Shown here: piece by piece, positions 32,766 to 44,550 of the stretch
How the letters are laid out: each line of letters starts with the position of its first letter
Numbering within the stretch: position 1 is the first letter of the stretch
NCBI GenBank assembly: GCA_026120185.1
Contig: JANUWF010001497.1
Location: 4,762,501 to 4,826,500, forward strand
DNA length: 64,000 bases
Source: Voacanga thouarsii
Taxonomy: Eukaryota; Streptophyta; Magnoliopsida; Gentianales; Apocynaceae
Direction: 5' to 3'
Translations under genes and position numbers: made by a program
Notes under the pieces: model-generated
Database searches by the model: none
What the model was told of the DNA's origin: nothing
What the model saw: only the letters and a program-made list of their open reading frames with translations

Positions 32766-33400
32766 CATTCATTTAAATTGAATTCAGATAATCAATGAAT
32801 CTAAAACACTCTTGACAGTTTCTTAAAAAAAAAAAATACATTCATTTGATTTATCTGAATTCATTGAATTCCATGAATGAAGATAACTTTTACATTATTT
32901 TTTAAAAAATAATATGAATTAATTATTCTGATAAAGGTCTGGATTCAATTAATCCAGATACTCTTGACATTTCCTTAAAAAAAATACATTCATTTGATTT
33001 ATTTGAATTCATTGAATGAAGATAACTTTTATATTTTCTTTAAAAAAAATAATATGAATTCAATTAATTCATATAACTTTTATATTTTTTTTAAAAAAAA
33101 TTGAAATGAATACATTCATTTAAATTGAATTCAGATAATCAATGAATCCAAAATACTCTCGACATTTCCTTAAAAGAAATACATTCATTTGATTTGTCTG
33201 AATTCATTTGAATTCTAAGAATGAAGATAACTTTTATATTATTTTTTAAAAAATATATGAATTAAGTATTTAGATAAAGGTCTGGATTCAATGAATCCAG
33301 ATACCCTTGACATTTTCTTAAAAAATAAAAAATATATTCATTTGATTTATTTGAATGAAGATAACTTTTATATTTTCTTTTAAAAAAAATAATATTTATA
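32766..33400. repeat. Nested AT-rich tandem repeat, ~345 bp period
   Basis: CATTCATTTAAATTGAATTC recurs at 32,766 and 33,113 (347 bp apart) and AAAGGTCTGGATTCAA at 32,933 and 33,276 (343 bp apart). Within each unit a shorter module, TACATTCATTTGATTT ... GAAGATAACTTTTATATT, is itself repeated two or three times. The repeat is non-coding. Confidence 0.8.
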
Positions 33401-33780
33401 TATATATATATATATATCAACCTCTTATTTGAATGAAGAAAGTGTCAACTTTTATACTTCTAACCATTAGAGTATATCCTAAAAAATGATATTCTATTTT
33501 ATGGGTTTTCAACAATTAAAAAAAAAACAAATTCATGCTAATCAAATATTTAATTCATATTTCACAAAATTAAAGTGTGAATCCTGAACTTGAAGCGAAA
33601 AAAAAAAATCAAATTGAATCGAACTTGGCCCCGTTATTTATTCCCAAGTACTTAAAGTTATCAGTTATCAGTCAAATTAAATAACCAAATTAAAATTATC
33701 ATTGCACTTGCTTTGCTAGTATTACTACCTACTAACCATTTTCTTTTTTTTTTTAGTGAATAAACTTACTAACCATTTTC

Positions 33781-33832
<52 letters not shown>

Positions 33833-34480
33833 TATACTACTACCAAACTAAAGCAAAAAAATAAATTCATATTTAAAATTAAATTTTTAACAATAAATGT
33901 TAAATTTTGTGTAATTCCTTGATTTATTTTTGTTGACTTATTTATTTATTAATTCAACTTTCTCTTTATAATGTAGAGGTTTTGTTATACTATCCTAATT
34001 AAAAACTTTTACAAAATTTAATTTTTTAATAAGAATATAACCCCCTTTTGTATCCTTATCTCTTCCGCACCCATCCTACTTAGAACTGAAGTAAAGGAGA
34101 TTATTTAATCATTCAAGGCTCAAATTCAACTAGCATTAATACAAGTTTGATCATTATAACAAGCGGAAATTTACTTTAATTTATTAGTTTATAAATATTT
34201 TGTGTTGGATTATATATATATATGACATAAAATATGAAGAATGTGAATCAAGCTCAAGATATGTTGGTCCGTGAGGAGTATAAGCATACTAAGGAGTGTT
34301 TCTAAATCGCATTAAAATTGTTTACACATAAACGTTTCTGTATTGTACTGTTTCTTCTGGGTGAGGTTATTTTTTTATTACCAAGATCTTATTATCATGT
34401 GTAACATGTTCTTTTTTTATGAATAAAACAATATTAACTAAAAAAAAAAGGAAAGAAACGTTTTTGTAGACAATTTAATA
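33400..34480. other. AT-rich intergenic DNA with microsatellites
   Basis: (AT)n runs lie at about 33,400-33,417 and 33,786-33,825. No frame, RNA gene or element end is recognised. A GAATAAAACAAT before an A-rich run near 34,421-34,450 could be a retroposon tail, but its body is not recognisable. Confidence 0.4.
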
Positions 34481-34815
34481 CCCTACCACAGCAACAGAAT
34501 TCCCATATAGATGATATTGTGGTGTAAATATGAGCCCTCAGCCCTTTCCACATTGGGCTCTTTCTTTTTGTAATTTTATTGTGTGGGCTTGAGCCCATGA
34601 GGTTTGGGATCTAATTGTTAGTAGTAACTGAAGGGTTAGTTAACAATTAGTTAACAGTTAGGTCTTATTTTTCTAATAATAATAATTATTAGCTTTTTCA
34701 GTTGCGTTTATTCTGACATTACGCTGCATTATTCCAGACACTATTCAGGCGTGCATAAGGATAACCCAGAAGAAGGGTCAGTGAGAGATTGGTATTCGAA
34801 GCTCCGAACCTAAGT
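34480..34815 (+). mobile_element. Possible copia LTR end with primer-binding site remnant
   Basis: TAGTTAACAATTAGTTAACA and a TAATAATAATAATTATTA tract are followed by a GGGTCA end and then TTGGTATTCGAAGCTCC at about 34,787-34,803. That sequence resembles the usual LTR/primer-site junction TTGGTATCAGAGCTC. No partner LTR or internal coding sequence was found, so this is a remnant at best. Confidence 0.3.
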
Positions 34816-35490
34816 AAGTACTCGATGTTATCATTTCTCTAGTGGTTTCTTTTGGTAGTTCTTAAGATTGATATTCGGTTCAATCAAGATTTGTATAATG
34901 TTTTGAATGTGGGGAAATTGGGTTCTGTCAATTCTGATTGAGTTTTAGAAATCTGAGTTTGTAGGTTTTGTAGAGAAGTTTGGAGGCATTAAGAGTAGTT
35001 CCCTATTTTGTAATTCTTCTGGTAAGAGGATTTGGCTTTCATGCACTTTTTGTTCATTCGTGGTATTGTTTCAGTATCAATTATCATTGTTTTTGAAACT
35101 TATAAAAAATCTATGTTAATATACAAATTGGATTGAGTATGGTGTTTAGATATTTAAATGTTAATGATAATATGATTATTCTGTTCTGATTCATAAGTTT
35201 GCTTGTGGGTGGTGATGCTGGGGACTTCCCAAACAATTCTGTGTACTGGTCCATGGTTATGGGGATAAAATACCTATTTTTCTGTCTGACTCTCTTATTG
35301 AGGGATATAATACTTTGTTTTGTCTTGATCATTTTCCTAACGAAATATAGTAGTTAAAGGACTGATATCGATTAGTCAAAGCCTTTTCCCAAGTATGATT
35401 CAACTGTGAAAAAGGAATCTAATATGAATATTCTGAATTTAATGATTAAAAAAAATTGTTGCTGAAACTTTTAGCTGTTGATGTGTTTGT

Positions 35491-35529
<39 letters not shown>

Positions 35530-36700
35530 CTTTGCTCTTGTGAGAATCACTTCCCCTCATCCAAATAATAATAATAATAATAATAATAATATATACTTTG
35601 TTATGTTAAAAGCCAACTTCCACCACAACTTTTGATTTCACGTATGGCTTCTGCTTTGCTAAAAAAAATTCTTGAATGCTTATTTAATTGATTTCTCCTT
35701 AACCTTTGTAAAATTAATATTTATATAGCGTACTAAAGTTCATAAGCTAATTGTCTTTACTGAGCTAGTGAGTTCACTCTTTATTTACTATTTTACAGGT
35801 TTTCAGGTAGATAATGGCGCATTAGAAAAATAGTTTGAGAAGGACTTAAAGTGATGAATTTTAGAGTTTAACTGACCTTAAATTTTATTGAGTTTAGATT
35901 GTGAATTGAATTTCTTTTGCTTGGATTGTTCTTTGGAGTTAATGATTTAAGTTCTCTATACCATCTAACACTTATGTATTTCAGATATTGTTTAGTATTT
36001 TTGGAGATAGCGTATTTTGAGTTCAATTAATAACAGTTTAAAGAATCCTGCTGCCACACTGTTCTAAGCCTAATCGCACAAAAGTTTGCAGGATGGCGGA
36101 TGTGAACTTCTGAATGATCCTGCCTACAAGAGGTGGGCTACACATGGCAACTCATGTGGTTTGTGAGATAAGTTCTTCATTCTTTAGACTCGGTTTAGGC
36201 GTATTGGCACATCCTCGAGGAATTGGAACATAAAACTTTGTAATTCTGACTTTGTAGTTGTGTTGTGTGTACATGTTTTGACAGCCAAATATACAGCACT
36301 GAGAACATGGGAAAACATAATTAAAGCATTTATAGTAACTTTAATGAACTCCATTGCAGTTGAGGAGTGATCTGCTGGTGATATGTTTCTTCTCTTAGCA
36401 GCAATCCTTGTGTGTTACAAGGTGCTAAAGTACTTCGAAGTGTTTGTGCTGTCTATTCTTGATCAGAGACCTAAACAAATAAATCATTTCTTGCAATCTC
36501 ACATTTTCATACAAATTTGTATTAAGGGCCCAAAATGATATCCGGCCTACAAAAATACGGGGACAGAAGTACACGGTTCTTAAAGGTTTTATCACCAAAA
36601 GAACCTCAAAATTAGCTGATTCCAATTTATACATACTTTGCTAGCTTTCCAACAAAGCTGTACCTAGGGTGTATAATGATGTAATGTGACAGGTTTCGAA
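34816..36700. other. Non-coding sequence with one exon-like block and microsatellites
   Basis: (AT)n lies at about 35,494-35,527 and (AAT)n at about 35,564-35,591. A block at about 36,091-36,160 is preceded by TTTGCAG and followed by GTTTGT, and reads GGCELLNDPAYKRWATHG on the plus strand. It looks like an internal exon, but I do not recognise the family and no neighbouring exon joins it with certainty. Confidence 0.35.
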
Positions 36701-36712
36701 TACATCATTTTT

Positions 36713-36723
36713 GTCCCACATCG
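36713..36723 (+). promoter_or_regulatory. Plant snRNA upstream sequence element (USE), U1 pseudogene
   Basis: GTCCCACATCG matches the plant USE consensus RTCCCACATCG exactly. No TATA box is found at the expected place about 33 bases further on. Confidence 0.75.
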
Positions 36724-36787
36724 AAGCCGAAAGAGAGAAGGCGAAGCAACAGCGGTGCACAAGAGAGATCCTCCAAACTCAACAATC

Positions 36788-36925
36788 ATACTTACTTGGA
36801 TCGGGTTAATGGGTGATCAAGAAAGCTCATGGACTAGGTAGGTGATCTCCATTGCACTTAGGAGGGGTGCCTGCCTAAGGTCTCCCCAAGTGAGAGAGCC
36901 TATGTTTTAATTGTGGTCCTAGTCC
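36788..36925 (+). pseudogene. U1 snRNA pseudogene
   Basis: The copy starts ATACTTACTTGG (functional U1: ATACTTACCTGG). It keeps the stem-loop I loop GATCAAGAA, the U1A-type loop ATTGCACTTAGGAG and the GGTCTCCCCAAGTGAGAGAG stem, which is closer to the plant consensus than in the downstream gene. The Sm site is changed (TTTTAATTGTGG) and the 3' stem-loop is lost after about 36,925. Several differences are C-to-T changes. With the TATA box also gone, it is unlikely to yield a stable RNA. Confidence 0.85.
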
Positions 36926-36929
36926 TGAA

Positions 36930-37435
36930 TCTTTTGAATGATGGGTGGTGTCCACTTGGAGTGGTTTGCTGACCCAGCCAGAAAGCTTTGCACCATGTAC
37001 AATGCTTTGGCTGAGATGCACCACATTGATGCAGGAAATCACAGATAACTGAACAAGAATGATAAGACTACTTGTTCATGCACTCCATACATTACTTTTC
37101 AACACTTTATAAGCTAGACTTGTTCTTTTTACTTTGCCTCAATCTTGAATCTTACTAGTATAGTCTACAATATTTATTATATTTTGGCAATGGCTGATTG
37201 GATCTTGGTGGTATGGTCTAATAACGTATTCCTTGAAAATGGATGATTGAGTTGCTTCACCAAGCAGATCAACAATGATGTGTACAACATCTTCACAGAA
37301 AAAGATAAGACACTGATGAACAGGTTGAAGTTCATTCTGTCATGCGATCAAAATGGCCTGTGTCAAATGAAAGTGACCCAAGAAAACAATGATGGCTCCA
37401 TGTTTTCTGGATTTATGATGAATTAGAAGGTTAGT
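36930..37435 (+). other. Exon-like blocks between the two U1 copies
   Basis: Two blocks look protein-coding on the plus strand: about 36,940-37,035 (GGVHLEWFADPARKLCTMYN, then ALAEMHHIDAG) and about 37,259-37,424 (KQINNDVYNIFTEKDKTLMN ... ending in a stop after FSGFMMN). They may be exons of a gene, captured fragments or remnants. No family is recognised. Spacing and phase were not resolved. Confidence 0.3.
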
Positions 37436-37580
37436 AGTTATCTGTGATAAATTAGAAAGGTTGGTAGTTTTTCTTAGATTGTGTGAAACATGATCAAGTC
37501 AATGGAGTAATCCAAAATTTCGGATGAGTTTGCCACAGAATAGACTACGCATATCAGAACTTCAAACATGCCAACTTTAC

Positions 37581-37630
37581 GTCCCACATCGGAGACGACA
37601 AGGAAAATCCAGAGGAACAGAGGGGTATAT
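37581..37630 (+). promoter_or_regulatory. USE and TATA box of the U1 snRNA gene
   Basis: GTCCCACATCG at 37,581-37,591 is an exact plant USE. GTATAT lies at 37,625-37,630, leaving a 33-base gap. In plant snRNA genes a gap of about four helical turns specifies Pol II and about three turns Pol III, so this spacing fits a Pol II-type U1 promoter. The TATA box is about 30 bases before the RNA start. Confidence 0.8.
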
Positions 37631-37656
37631 GACATAATGTTTGAAAAACGAGCATA

Positions 37657-37816
37657 CTACTTACCTGGACGGGTCAATGGGCGATCAAGAAGACCTATCG
37701 CTAGGCTGGTAACTTTCATTGCACTGGGAAAGGGTGCTGGCCTAAGGTCTCCCCCAAGAGGGAGAGCGTACGTCATAATTTGTGGTAGCCGGGGCTTGCG
37801 TGCGCGCAGCCCCTGC
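37657..37816 (+). ncRNA. U1 spliceosomal snRNA gene (diverged copy)
   Basis: The RNA pairs with 5' splice sites: TACTTACCTG is intact, though the first base is C, not A, and an extra ATAC lies just before it. Stem-loop I has the U1-70K loop GATCAAGAAG (37,683-37,692). Stem-loop II has the U1A loop ATTGCACTGG, on a stem CTTTC/GAAAG (37,713-37,717 with 37,728-37,732) where the plant consensus has CCTCC/GGAGG, a double-sided compensatory change. The Sm site ATAATTTGTGG is at 37,775-37,785. The 3' stem is GGGGCT/AGCCCC (37,791-37,796 with 37,808-37,813). A CAATTGCTAGTTTCCAA after the end resembles the plant snRNA 3' box. Length is about 160, as usual for plant U1. The promoter is complete, so expression is likely, but the unusual 5' end leaves function open. 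Confidence 0.85.
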
Positions 37817-37839
37817 CCAATTGCTAGTTTCCAAAATAC

Positions 37840-38440
37840 TTAATATTTAATTTAGACTATTTTTATTTTCTGAAATTGTTTTGAGGTCAATGTTTGGCCG
37901 CTATGAAAAATACTAGGCTAATTTCTTATTTAAGCTTCTTTTGTTAACTCCTCGAATCTTGTTGAGGTCAATGTGTGGCCACCGAAGTGCAACTTGATCC
38001 TGACGCGTCTTCTCGCTGGTTTATGCCATCTTTGATAAAAGGGGAAAGAGATTTTGAAACCTGTGCAGCATTTGGATCTACGAAGAGCACGATATAAGGG
38101 AAAGTTCGCCGCTGCAAAACTTGAATAGTTGAAAATTTTCTCTTTTGTATATCCAGTTGAATCAAAAGACATATAGGGAGTTAACCTTGACCAGGACCAC
38201 AAGTAAACTAGAGGCACCAACGTCAATTGTTAGAGAGGGCGCACTACCCAGTATAGGATATCTTTCTCCTGTACAGGACATCAATCTTGAAAATCCATTG
38301 TATAATACTAGTTTGCAAGAACAAGACAAATGGCCTTCGAAGAAAATAGCGCAAATGTATCATACCATGGAGAGAGCAAACAACTGATTACAAATTTTAG
38401 ATAATGTTCTTTCATCATTATCATTGTATACAAGCTGTAA
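37840..38440. other. Intergenic region between U1 gene and CCDC25 3' end
   Basis: Overlapping short frames occur on both strands (minus 38,226-37,930, plus 38,145-38,387). The plus frame ends in a protein-like stretch, PSIGYLSPVQDINLENPLYN, but neither matches a family I know. They may be remnants of a gene convergent with CCDC25. Confidence 0.3.
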
Positions 38441-38703
38441 AAACATTACAAGCTCCTACTAAAACTTTGGCCTTTTTATGAGATAGAATTATGGCTTCAA
38501 CCAATACAGCCAAAATTAACTCGTTTCATCAAGGAGCTTATTAATGCCTCAGCAAATTACAATAATAAAATATCGAACCCAATCGCAACCTCATCCACCT
38601 TCCGGTTTGATTTTTTCTTCTCGGTACACCTTATCCGGGCTGACATAAACCTTGTACTCTGCAATAAGGTGGCAAATTTAAGAAATTCTTGGATTGCTTA
38701 CAT

Positions 38704-41700
38704 TCACATGAAATCCTCTTCCAATTCTTGAAGGGACTTGTTGGCTGACGCAATATCCTTGTTAGAAGTCATCTTATCTGCTACCATCAAATTCTTGTAG
38801 CTTCTTAGCTCAGCTTGTCTCTCCTTTTCAAGCCTCTCCATCTCTTCACGTCGTTTCTGCAAAAAAATTATATTTAGAGCAGGAAACATATAGAATTTCC
38901 AAAGGCACATCTATCTCAGCTCCTGCTAAAACAAGAAATTGATGAGTTTAAATAGAAATCTAACATGAATTACAAACCCAACCCCCCCCCCCCCCCCACA
39001 CACACACACCCCAACCCACACAACAAAAAAAAAAAAAAAAAAAAAAAACCCACCACCACCACCCCCTTCATACAAGAACCAATCCATTACACCCTGCTTT
39101 AGCCTGATCCCTCAAATTCCATGCAACATACAAGAAATAAGAACTATTCACGTTACAATACTCCTTTGCCTTTCAGAACCCCTTGATCATTTTATGCACA
39201 AGCTTTAAAATAAGAGTAATCTAGAATGATTTGTATGATATGCACCCTCACTTCAAATTTTAAGGAAACTCAAAGTCACCGCCTTCAGTCTCCAGCACGT
39301 AACATCTTCATGCTAACTAAAATGAGGAAGGAAAAATTCAGGCCTTATCTTCTTATTTTGTATATATATGGCACCCTTGAGGAAGCAACATATCTTCATT
39401 GGAGACAGTCCATATCCCACACATGCAGGTCTTTACAGCGCAAGGACATGGGAAACGAACAGAGGAGCTAACAGCATATAAATTATTTTGCTATCCTCCA
39501 ATGAAGAACACAAGATACATGTTGCATTTTGCTCCTCTCTTTTCTTCTTTTATTTTCCCCCAGCTGGAAAGCAACAAAAACAAATGTATTGTTCCCTTGG
39601 CACCATGATCCTCCCCTTGGATGCCAAAATGAAATCACCATTCTAGCTTTTTAAAAACCTATTAAGGATTTAATATATGTGAATGATAATAATCCCCAAT
39701 GCAGTATGACAAGAGACCACGAAGTAAACAAGAACAATTTTTGTCTCCAACAGGAAAAATTATTTGGAAAAGATCTATACAGAACTCACTTTGTCTCTCA
39801 GCTGCTGCTTCCTCTCAGCTCTTTCTGCTGCATTAACTGCTTCTCGTTCAGCTGAAGACATCATGCAATAAGTCAAGAAACAACAATAAGTAGTTACATA
39901 ACTTCAAGGAAAACTCGCACAAATTTAAAAAAAAAAAAAAAGGATTACGGAAATGAACCAGAATAACCATCAGACCTTTCAGATCAGGTTTTCTTTCCAC
40001 CTTTGTCCTGTTTAATCTATTAACTATCTCATTTATCCGCTTCTCCACTCTCACAGTACGAACCTAAAGGAAAACAAACATTAGGCACAGGCAAAATTCA
40101 ATAATGACATTAATCAGAATAATCTAAATTAGTGGACAATCAATAACTACTAGTGTCCCAAAAATACAAATGCACGAAATAACTCACCATTTTTGGGTTG
40201 TGGAAACCAACTTGGCCAACATCCATTGAAGCAGTCTTTTTAAGATTATGCCAAGGGGTATAAACAACATCTATGTTGTTCACCTTGTTCCCTGGAATGA
40301 AAAATGACAGTGTGCTTAATAATGCATTACTGAGAAAAAGAGGACATTCGTTTCTGATGCAAATCCTAAGCTAAGTTTAGTTCATGCATTCTTCTATTAA
40401 TCGCTCATAGCAGAGATACTGCCATGCAATTCCCGATACTAAGTCAGTACAACTCTCCAGCTAGACCATGAAAACTCATATTGAAAGAGGGGGGGTGGGG
40501 GGGGGGGGGGGAGATGGAAGATGAAAAGTTGAATCTAAACAATAAAGTTCATATTTACCTTGGATGGAATTTGCTTTGACTAATTGTGCACAATCTTCTA
40601 GTACACCTTCTGGTATGTCATCAATAGTCTGACCCTTGTGCAATCTGAGATAGACATGGGCTGAAGACATTTTGTCCACATGGAACCTGCAAAACAACAA
40701 AGCAGTGAGCAACAGAACATCATAGAAGGATTAAAAAGAACAAATTTGAACCAAATCCCTCATGTTTTTATCACCAAAGGTCTTAAGCCATGCAAAATAA
40801 GCAAAACAGCTTTAACCTCTAACCAATTTGCATAAGTCCATCATAAATAAAAGGCACAATTACACATTGAACATAAAAGAGGCTTTCACGTAACAACAGT
40901 TCAAGTGGTGAACCCATAACTCCCAGGTCAGGGATTCGTGATCTTTTGAAGTTTCCATTCGAGAACTTTGTTCAAACGTATCTAAGACGACAAAAAAGAT
41001 ATCCAATATTATTTTTCAACAAAGATATCATAACTCCAGGAGAAAAAAAAAACATCTGACTAAATAAAAGAATAAAGAGAGACTATTAAATATGCATTGG
41101 TTAGCATCTTCTTTCATAAAATCTCAAATTAGCAGATTTATTTTTTGGTAGAGATAACATTTTTAATTTGTTCTTGAAATTTAGACAGTAATTACTAAAA
41201 ATAAAAGGAAAAAACTAATTTAAAACATCCAAAACATTTTATTATACATGTCCATCCAAAATTCCAAAACACTAATTATCACGCCCTTGAAGCAGCATAT
41301 GTACAACAATATAAAATAAGCCTATTTTATAATGGTGGACATTTGTAACATTTGGACTCCTAAGCCTTACCCATCCTTTGGGTGAATTTGTATCATCGAT
41401 ACGTTCATAATGCAAGCATTACAATTATAAAAAAATCACAAAATAGAATCTTTCAATTTCATTAACCCTAAATATGCACTCCAAAAAATCGAAAAATTTA
41501 CGGAAATGAAGGGGGAAGTTCAGGGCAGTAAGTGGTGGAAAGAGAAAGTTGAAAATTCAGTTGAGAAAATGAAATAAAAATAGGATGAAGTGATAATTTT
41601 GACTTGATGGGATGTAGAGGTTTCTATGTAAAATATTCTCCACAGAAAAACCTTTTCAATGGGGTCATTTGAATGTTTGCAATGGATCTAAAAATCGTAT

Positions 41701-43238
41701 TTAAATTTTTTTTTTTCATTCAAGTGATTCAATTGACCCCCACTACCCAATACGTGGCTTTGACACTCAAGCACTCGAAGACCTTACCTTAAGGTGAATG
41801 AGATGCAATGAAGTACTTGAATCCTACAAAAAAATAACCTTCTAAATAATGAGAGAGATTAGATGCACTTTTAGACATATACCCAACAGGAACGAAGAAG
41901 CAAAAATTCCTTTAATTTCTAAAGTAACATAACAAGCATCAAAATTCCAAAAGGAACACCTGATTCTGACTCTTCTGACTCTTTGTTTAAGCAATTAGAG
42001 CACACTAATAGGTAAGCAAGTCTAAACCAAAGAAACTAACACCTGATTCTAACTCTTCCGTCTCTTTGTTTTCCAGTAAAAGCGATTAGAGCACACTTAC
42101 AGGTAAGTCAGTCTAAGCTGAAGAAACTAACTTATAAGGATAACCCATTATTGACGTCATTCCAAACATTGGTAGGAAAAGATTTCTTAGGCAACACAAG
42201 GACATCTTGGTAAAAGTTGAAATTGAGATTCATGGGGTGAACGCCATAATTACCATTAGGGCCTCTATCATTTCAAGTCATATAGCATACTTTCAAATTC
42301 AGGCTCTTAATACATCTGTCTAATATAAGTAACTGCTTCCACTGATAAACAATAAGAATACAACACATCATCTTCGAAAGATATCCATTGATATGAAATT
42401 TCGCCTTTTTTCAGGCAGTTTTCTAAGCAACCCACCCTTTCCTCCTCCTAATACATCAACGATTGTCACCACTTTGGAGAAGTTTATATTTGCTCGGTCC
42501 ATTCTCCTCATCCTTATCCCCTTATCCCAATTTCTCTCAACTTATTTAAGTACCCGTGTTTTTTGCAGCCAAACACAAATAGAATCAAACATTGTTCATC
42601 TGTTTATAACAATCCATTTGCATTATACCGTGATCTCCTGCTCCTCTTCCCGCCTTCACCGATCCAACACTACCATAGCCAATCGCAACTAGTAATTCTG
42701 ATACTAATGGCTGAAGCCCATTAACCCAGAGATCAGCTACCATATACTACCTCAAGTCTCAAGTCTCAGGCATAAGAATCCCCCCTTCGCACAGCAGAAC
42801 ATTTTTTTTTTCTTTTTTTTAAAAAAGAAATCAGGATTAAGTGTAGCCTACTTGCATCCAATCCCATTGAACCTCACTAACCACAATCTTAAACAAAAAA
42901 TCTAATTTGACCCAAATATTCAACCAATTACCAAATTCCTTCAACAAGCAGTCACATACTCGCTCAATTGGATCCCAAAAAGAACTTAAAGAAGGACGAA
43001 AAAGCCCAAAATATTTCCAAGAAACAACAATTCACCCCCAAAAAAAAGATTGACTAAATCCCAAAATTTGATATGAAAATGAGTAAATAGGAGGAAATTC
43101 TGACAGCTACGAAGACAGCGGTTACCAAATGTCTTCAGGGAAACCATATTTGATCAACTCTTCATTCTCGTACTTGTCAAGGCCCATAAAAATTGTGTAA
43201 TCTCCTGCCTCAGGTCGGGCTTTGAGGTAGAACACCAT
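38704..43238 (-). CDS. CCDC25: CCDC25 homologue (NFACT-R domain protein), six exons, complete
   Basis: Exons on the minus strand are 43,238-43,126, 40,686-40,559, 40,291-40,188, 40,063-39,976, 39,851-39,790 and 38,856-38,704. All junctions are GT-AG with correct phase, giving 648 bp and 215 aa, close to the ~208 aa of animal CCDC25. The start is [20 protein letters not shown]. The NFACT-R-like domain follows (residues ~35-115: [40 protein letters not shown]). After that comes a highly charged helix ([56 protein letters not shown]) and an acidic end, LEEDFM. NFACT-R domains occur in proteins linked to ribosome quality control and RNA binding; the animal protein has also been described as a DNA sensor at the membrane. 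The plant role is unknown. Intron 1 is 2.4 kb, the others are 0.12-0.93 kb. No defects are seen, so it is probably the main active host gene of the window. Confidence 0.95.
38979..39048. repeat. Homopolymer C and A tracts in CCDC25 intron 5
   Basis: A run of 17 C (within 38,979-38,997) is followed by (CA)n and a run of about 24 A at 39,025-39,048. Such tracts are sequencing-error prone. A G run at about 40,489-40,511 in intron 2 is similar. Confidence 0.8.
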
Positions 43239-43335
43239 CTTCTTCTTAGCGGAAGAGAGAGCTCTAGGGTTTCGAATTTTCCTTCCTTTTTGTCAGATAA
43301 AAATAAATGAAATAAATATAGTCTTATTTATAGGG
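43239..43335 (-). promoter_or_regulatory. CCDC25 promoter and 5' UTR
   Basis: On the minus strand TATAAATAAG lies at about 43,332-43,323, some 90 bases before the ATG. A telo-box AAACCCTA at 43,272-43,265 lies in the 5' leader. Telo-boxes are common in plant genes for translation and ribosome functions, which suits an NFACT-R protein. Confidence 0.6.
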
Positions 43336-43559
43336 AGGCAATTATAATTAGAAAAATATTTATTTAAAAAAAAAAAGGAAAGAGAATTTGACTTTGGTTT
43401 GTAATGACTGTGTCACACGTCAAATATGGATTAGTTAGAACTAGAAATAGAATCGCACATAGCGTGCAGACTACACGCTTCCCATCCGCTCCCACTACAA
43501 TTGATTATTAACTACTATTAAAAGATAAATTAAATACTCCTATTTCCATTGTGGTCAAC

Positions 43560-44165
43560 TCTCAATGTGAAGGTTTGCGAGTAGAGGCATAAATGTTCGA
43601 TGGTTTGCTGGAGAGACATAAACGAATCAAATGTTTGTAAATAAAAATTAGTTCAAACTCGTTCGTTTAATAAACGAATTAATTTAAATTTAAATAATAA
43701 ACGAACAAATTTAAATATGTTTACGAACATATTCGAATGTTCGGAACATGTTATATATTTTTTAAAATTAATTATATTATATTAATTATTTTATTTATAT
43801 TTTATAATATTAAAATTTATTCTTAATAAATCTTATATTATAATTATAATTACTATAATATTAATATTAATAATATTATTATATATTTATTTAATATTAT
43901 AATATTCAATTATTTTAATTAAAATTTAAATTATTATTTTTATAAATTTTAAAATATAAAATATAAAATAAACGAACTCGAACGTTAATCAAATTTTTCG
44001 AATTCGAACTTAAACTAATTCGAATATTATCAAATAATAATCGAACGAACTTAAACACGAACTCAAGCTTGAATAATAAACGAACGAATTCGAACAGTGT
44101 TCGATTATATTTGAACTCGAGCTTGAAAATATGATACTCGGTTCATTCGTGTTCAAATACAGCTT
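43560..44165. repeat. AT-rich foldback repeat with CGAAC motifs
   Basis: The left end is rich in TTCGTTTAATAAACGAA and AACGAAC; the right end has CGAACGAATTCGAACAGTGT and related inverted motifs, around an extremely AT-rich centre (43,750-43,970). It resembles non-autonomous hAT-like elements with TTCGTTTATTAAACGAAC ends known in plants. Exact ends and target duplication are not defined. Confidence 0.5.
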
Positions 44166-44550
44166 TATTCCCTAATTTTTTATAAAAAAAATAGAAAGGT
44201 AAAAATATTTGATACCTAAAAAAGTGTAATAATATTTTAACAAGTTTAGTCATCATGTGCTAGCAAGTCAAATATTTGGTTAAGTCGAGATAATTATTTA
44301 ATTAATAAAATATATTTAGATAATTAATTTATTTTGTTTGAAGTGAAACATGGTAAATTGCAGATGCATTCGGTGGATTATAGGGTCATCTTAGGCTATA
44401 ATTAGGTAAGGATTTTCTATTCTCATTTCAAATTAAAATTTTATTTTAATATATTGTTATTTTATATAATTTTCATTTTTCAAAAATTATCATCTACTTG
44501 CAACCTATTATACTCTCACTCTTTAAACCTACCTAATCCTATATATTTAA
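44166..44550. other. AT-rich intergenic sequence
   Basis: No frame, RNA gene or element end is seen between the foldback repeat and the mariner-like element. Confidence 0.5.

Noticed and set aside
42393..42692. 99-codon plus-strand ORF within CCDC25 intron 1
   Set aside because: No motif, Ser/Ile/Leu-rich by base composition, and inside a well-defined intron of the opposite strand.
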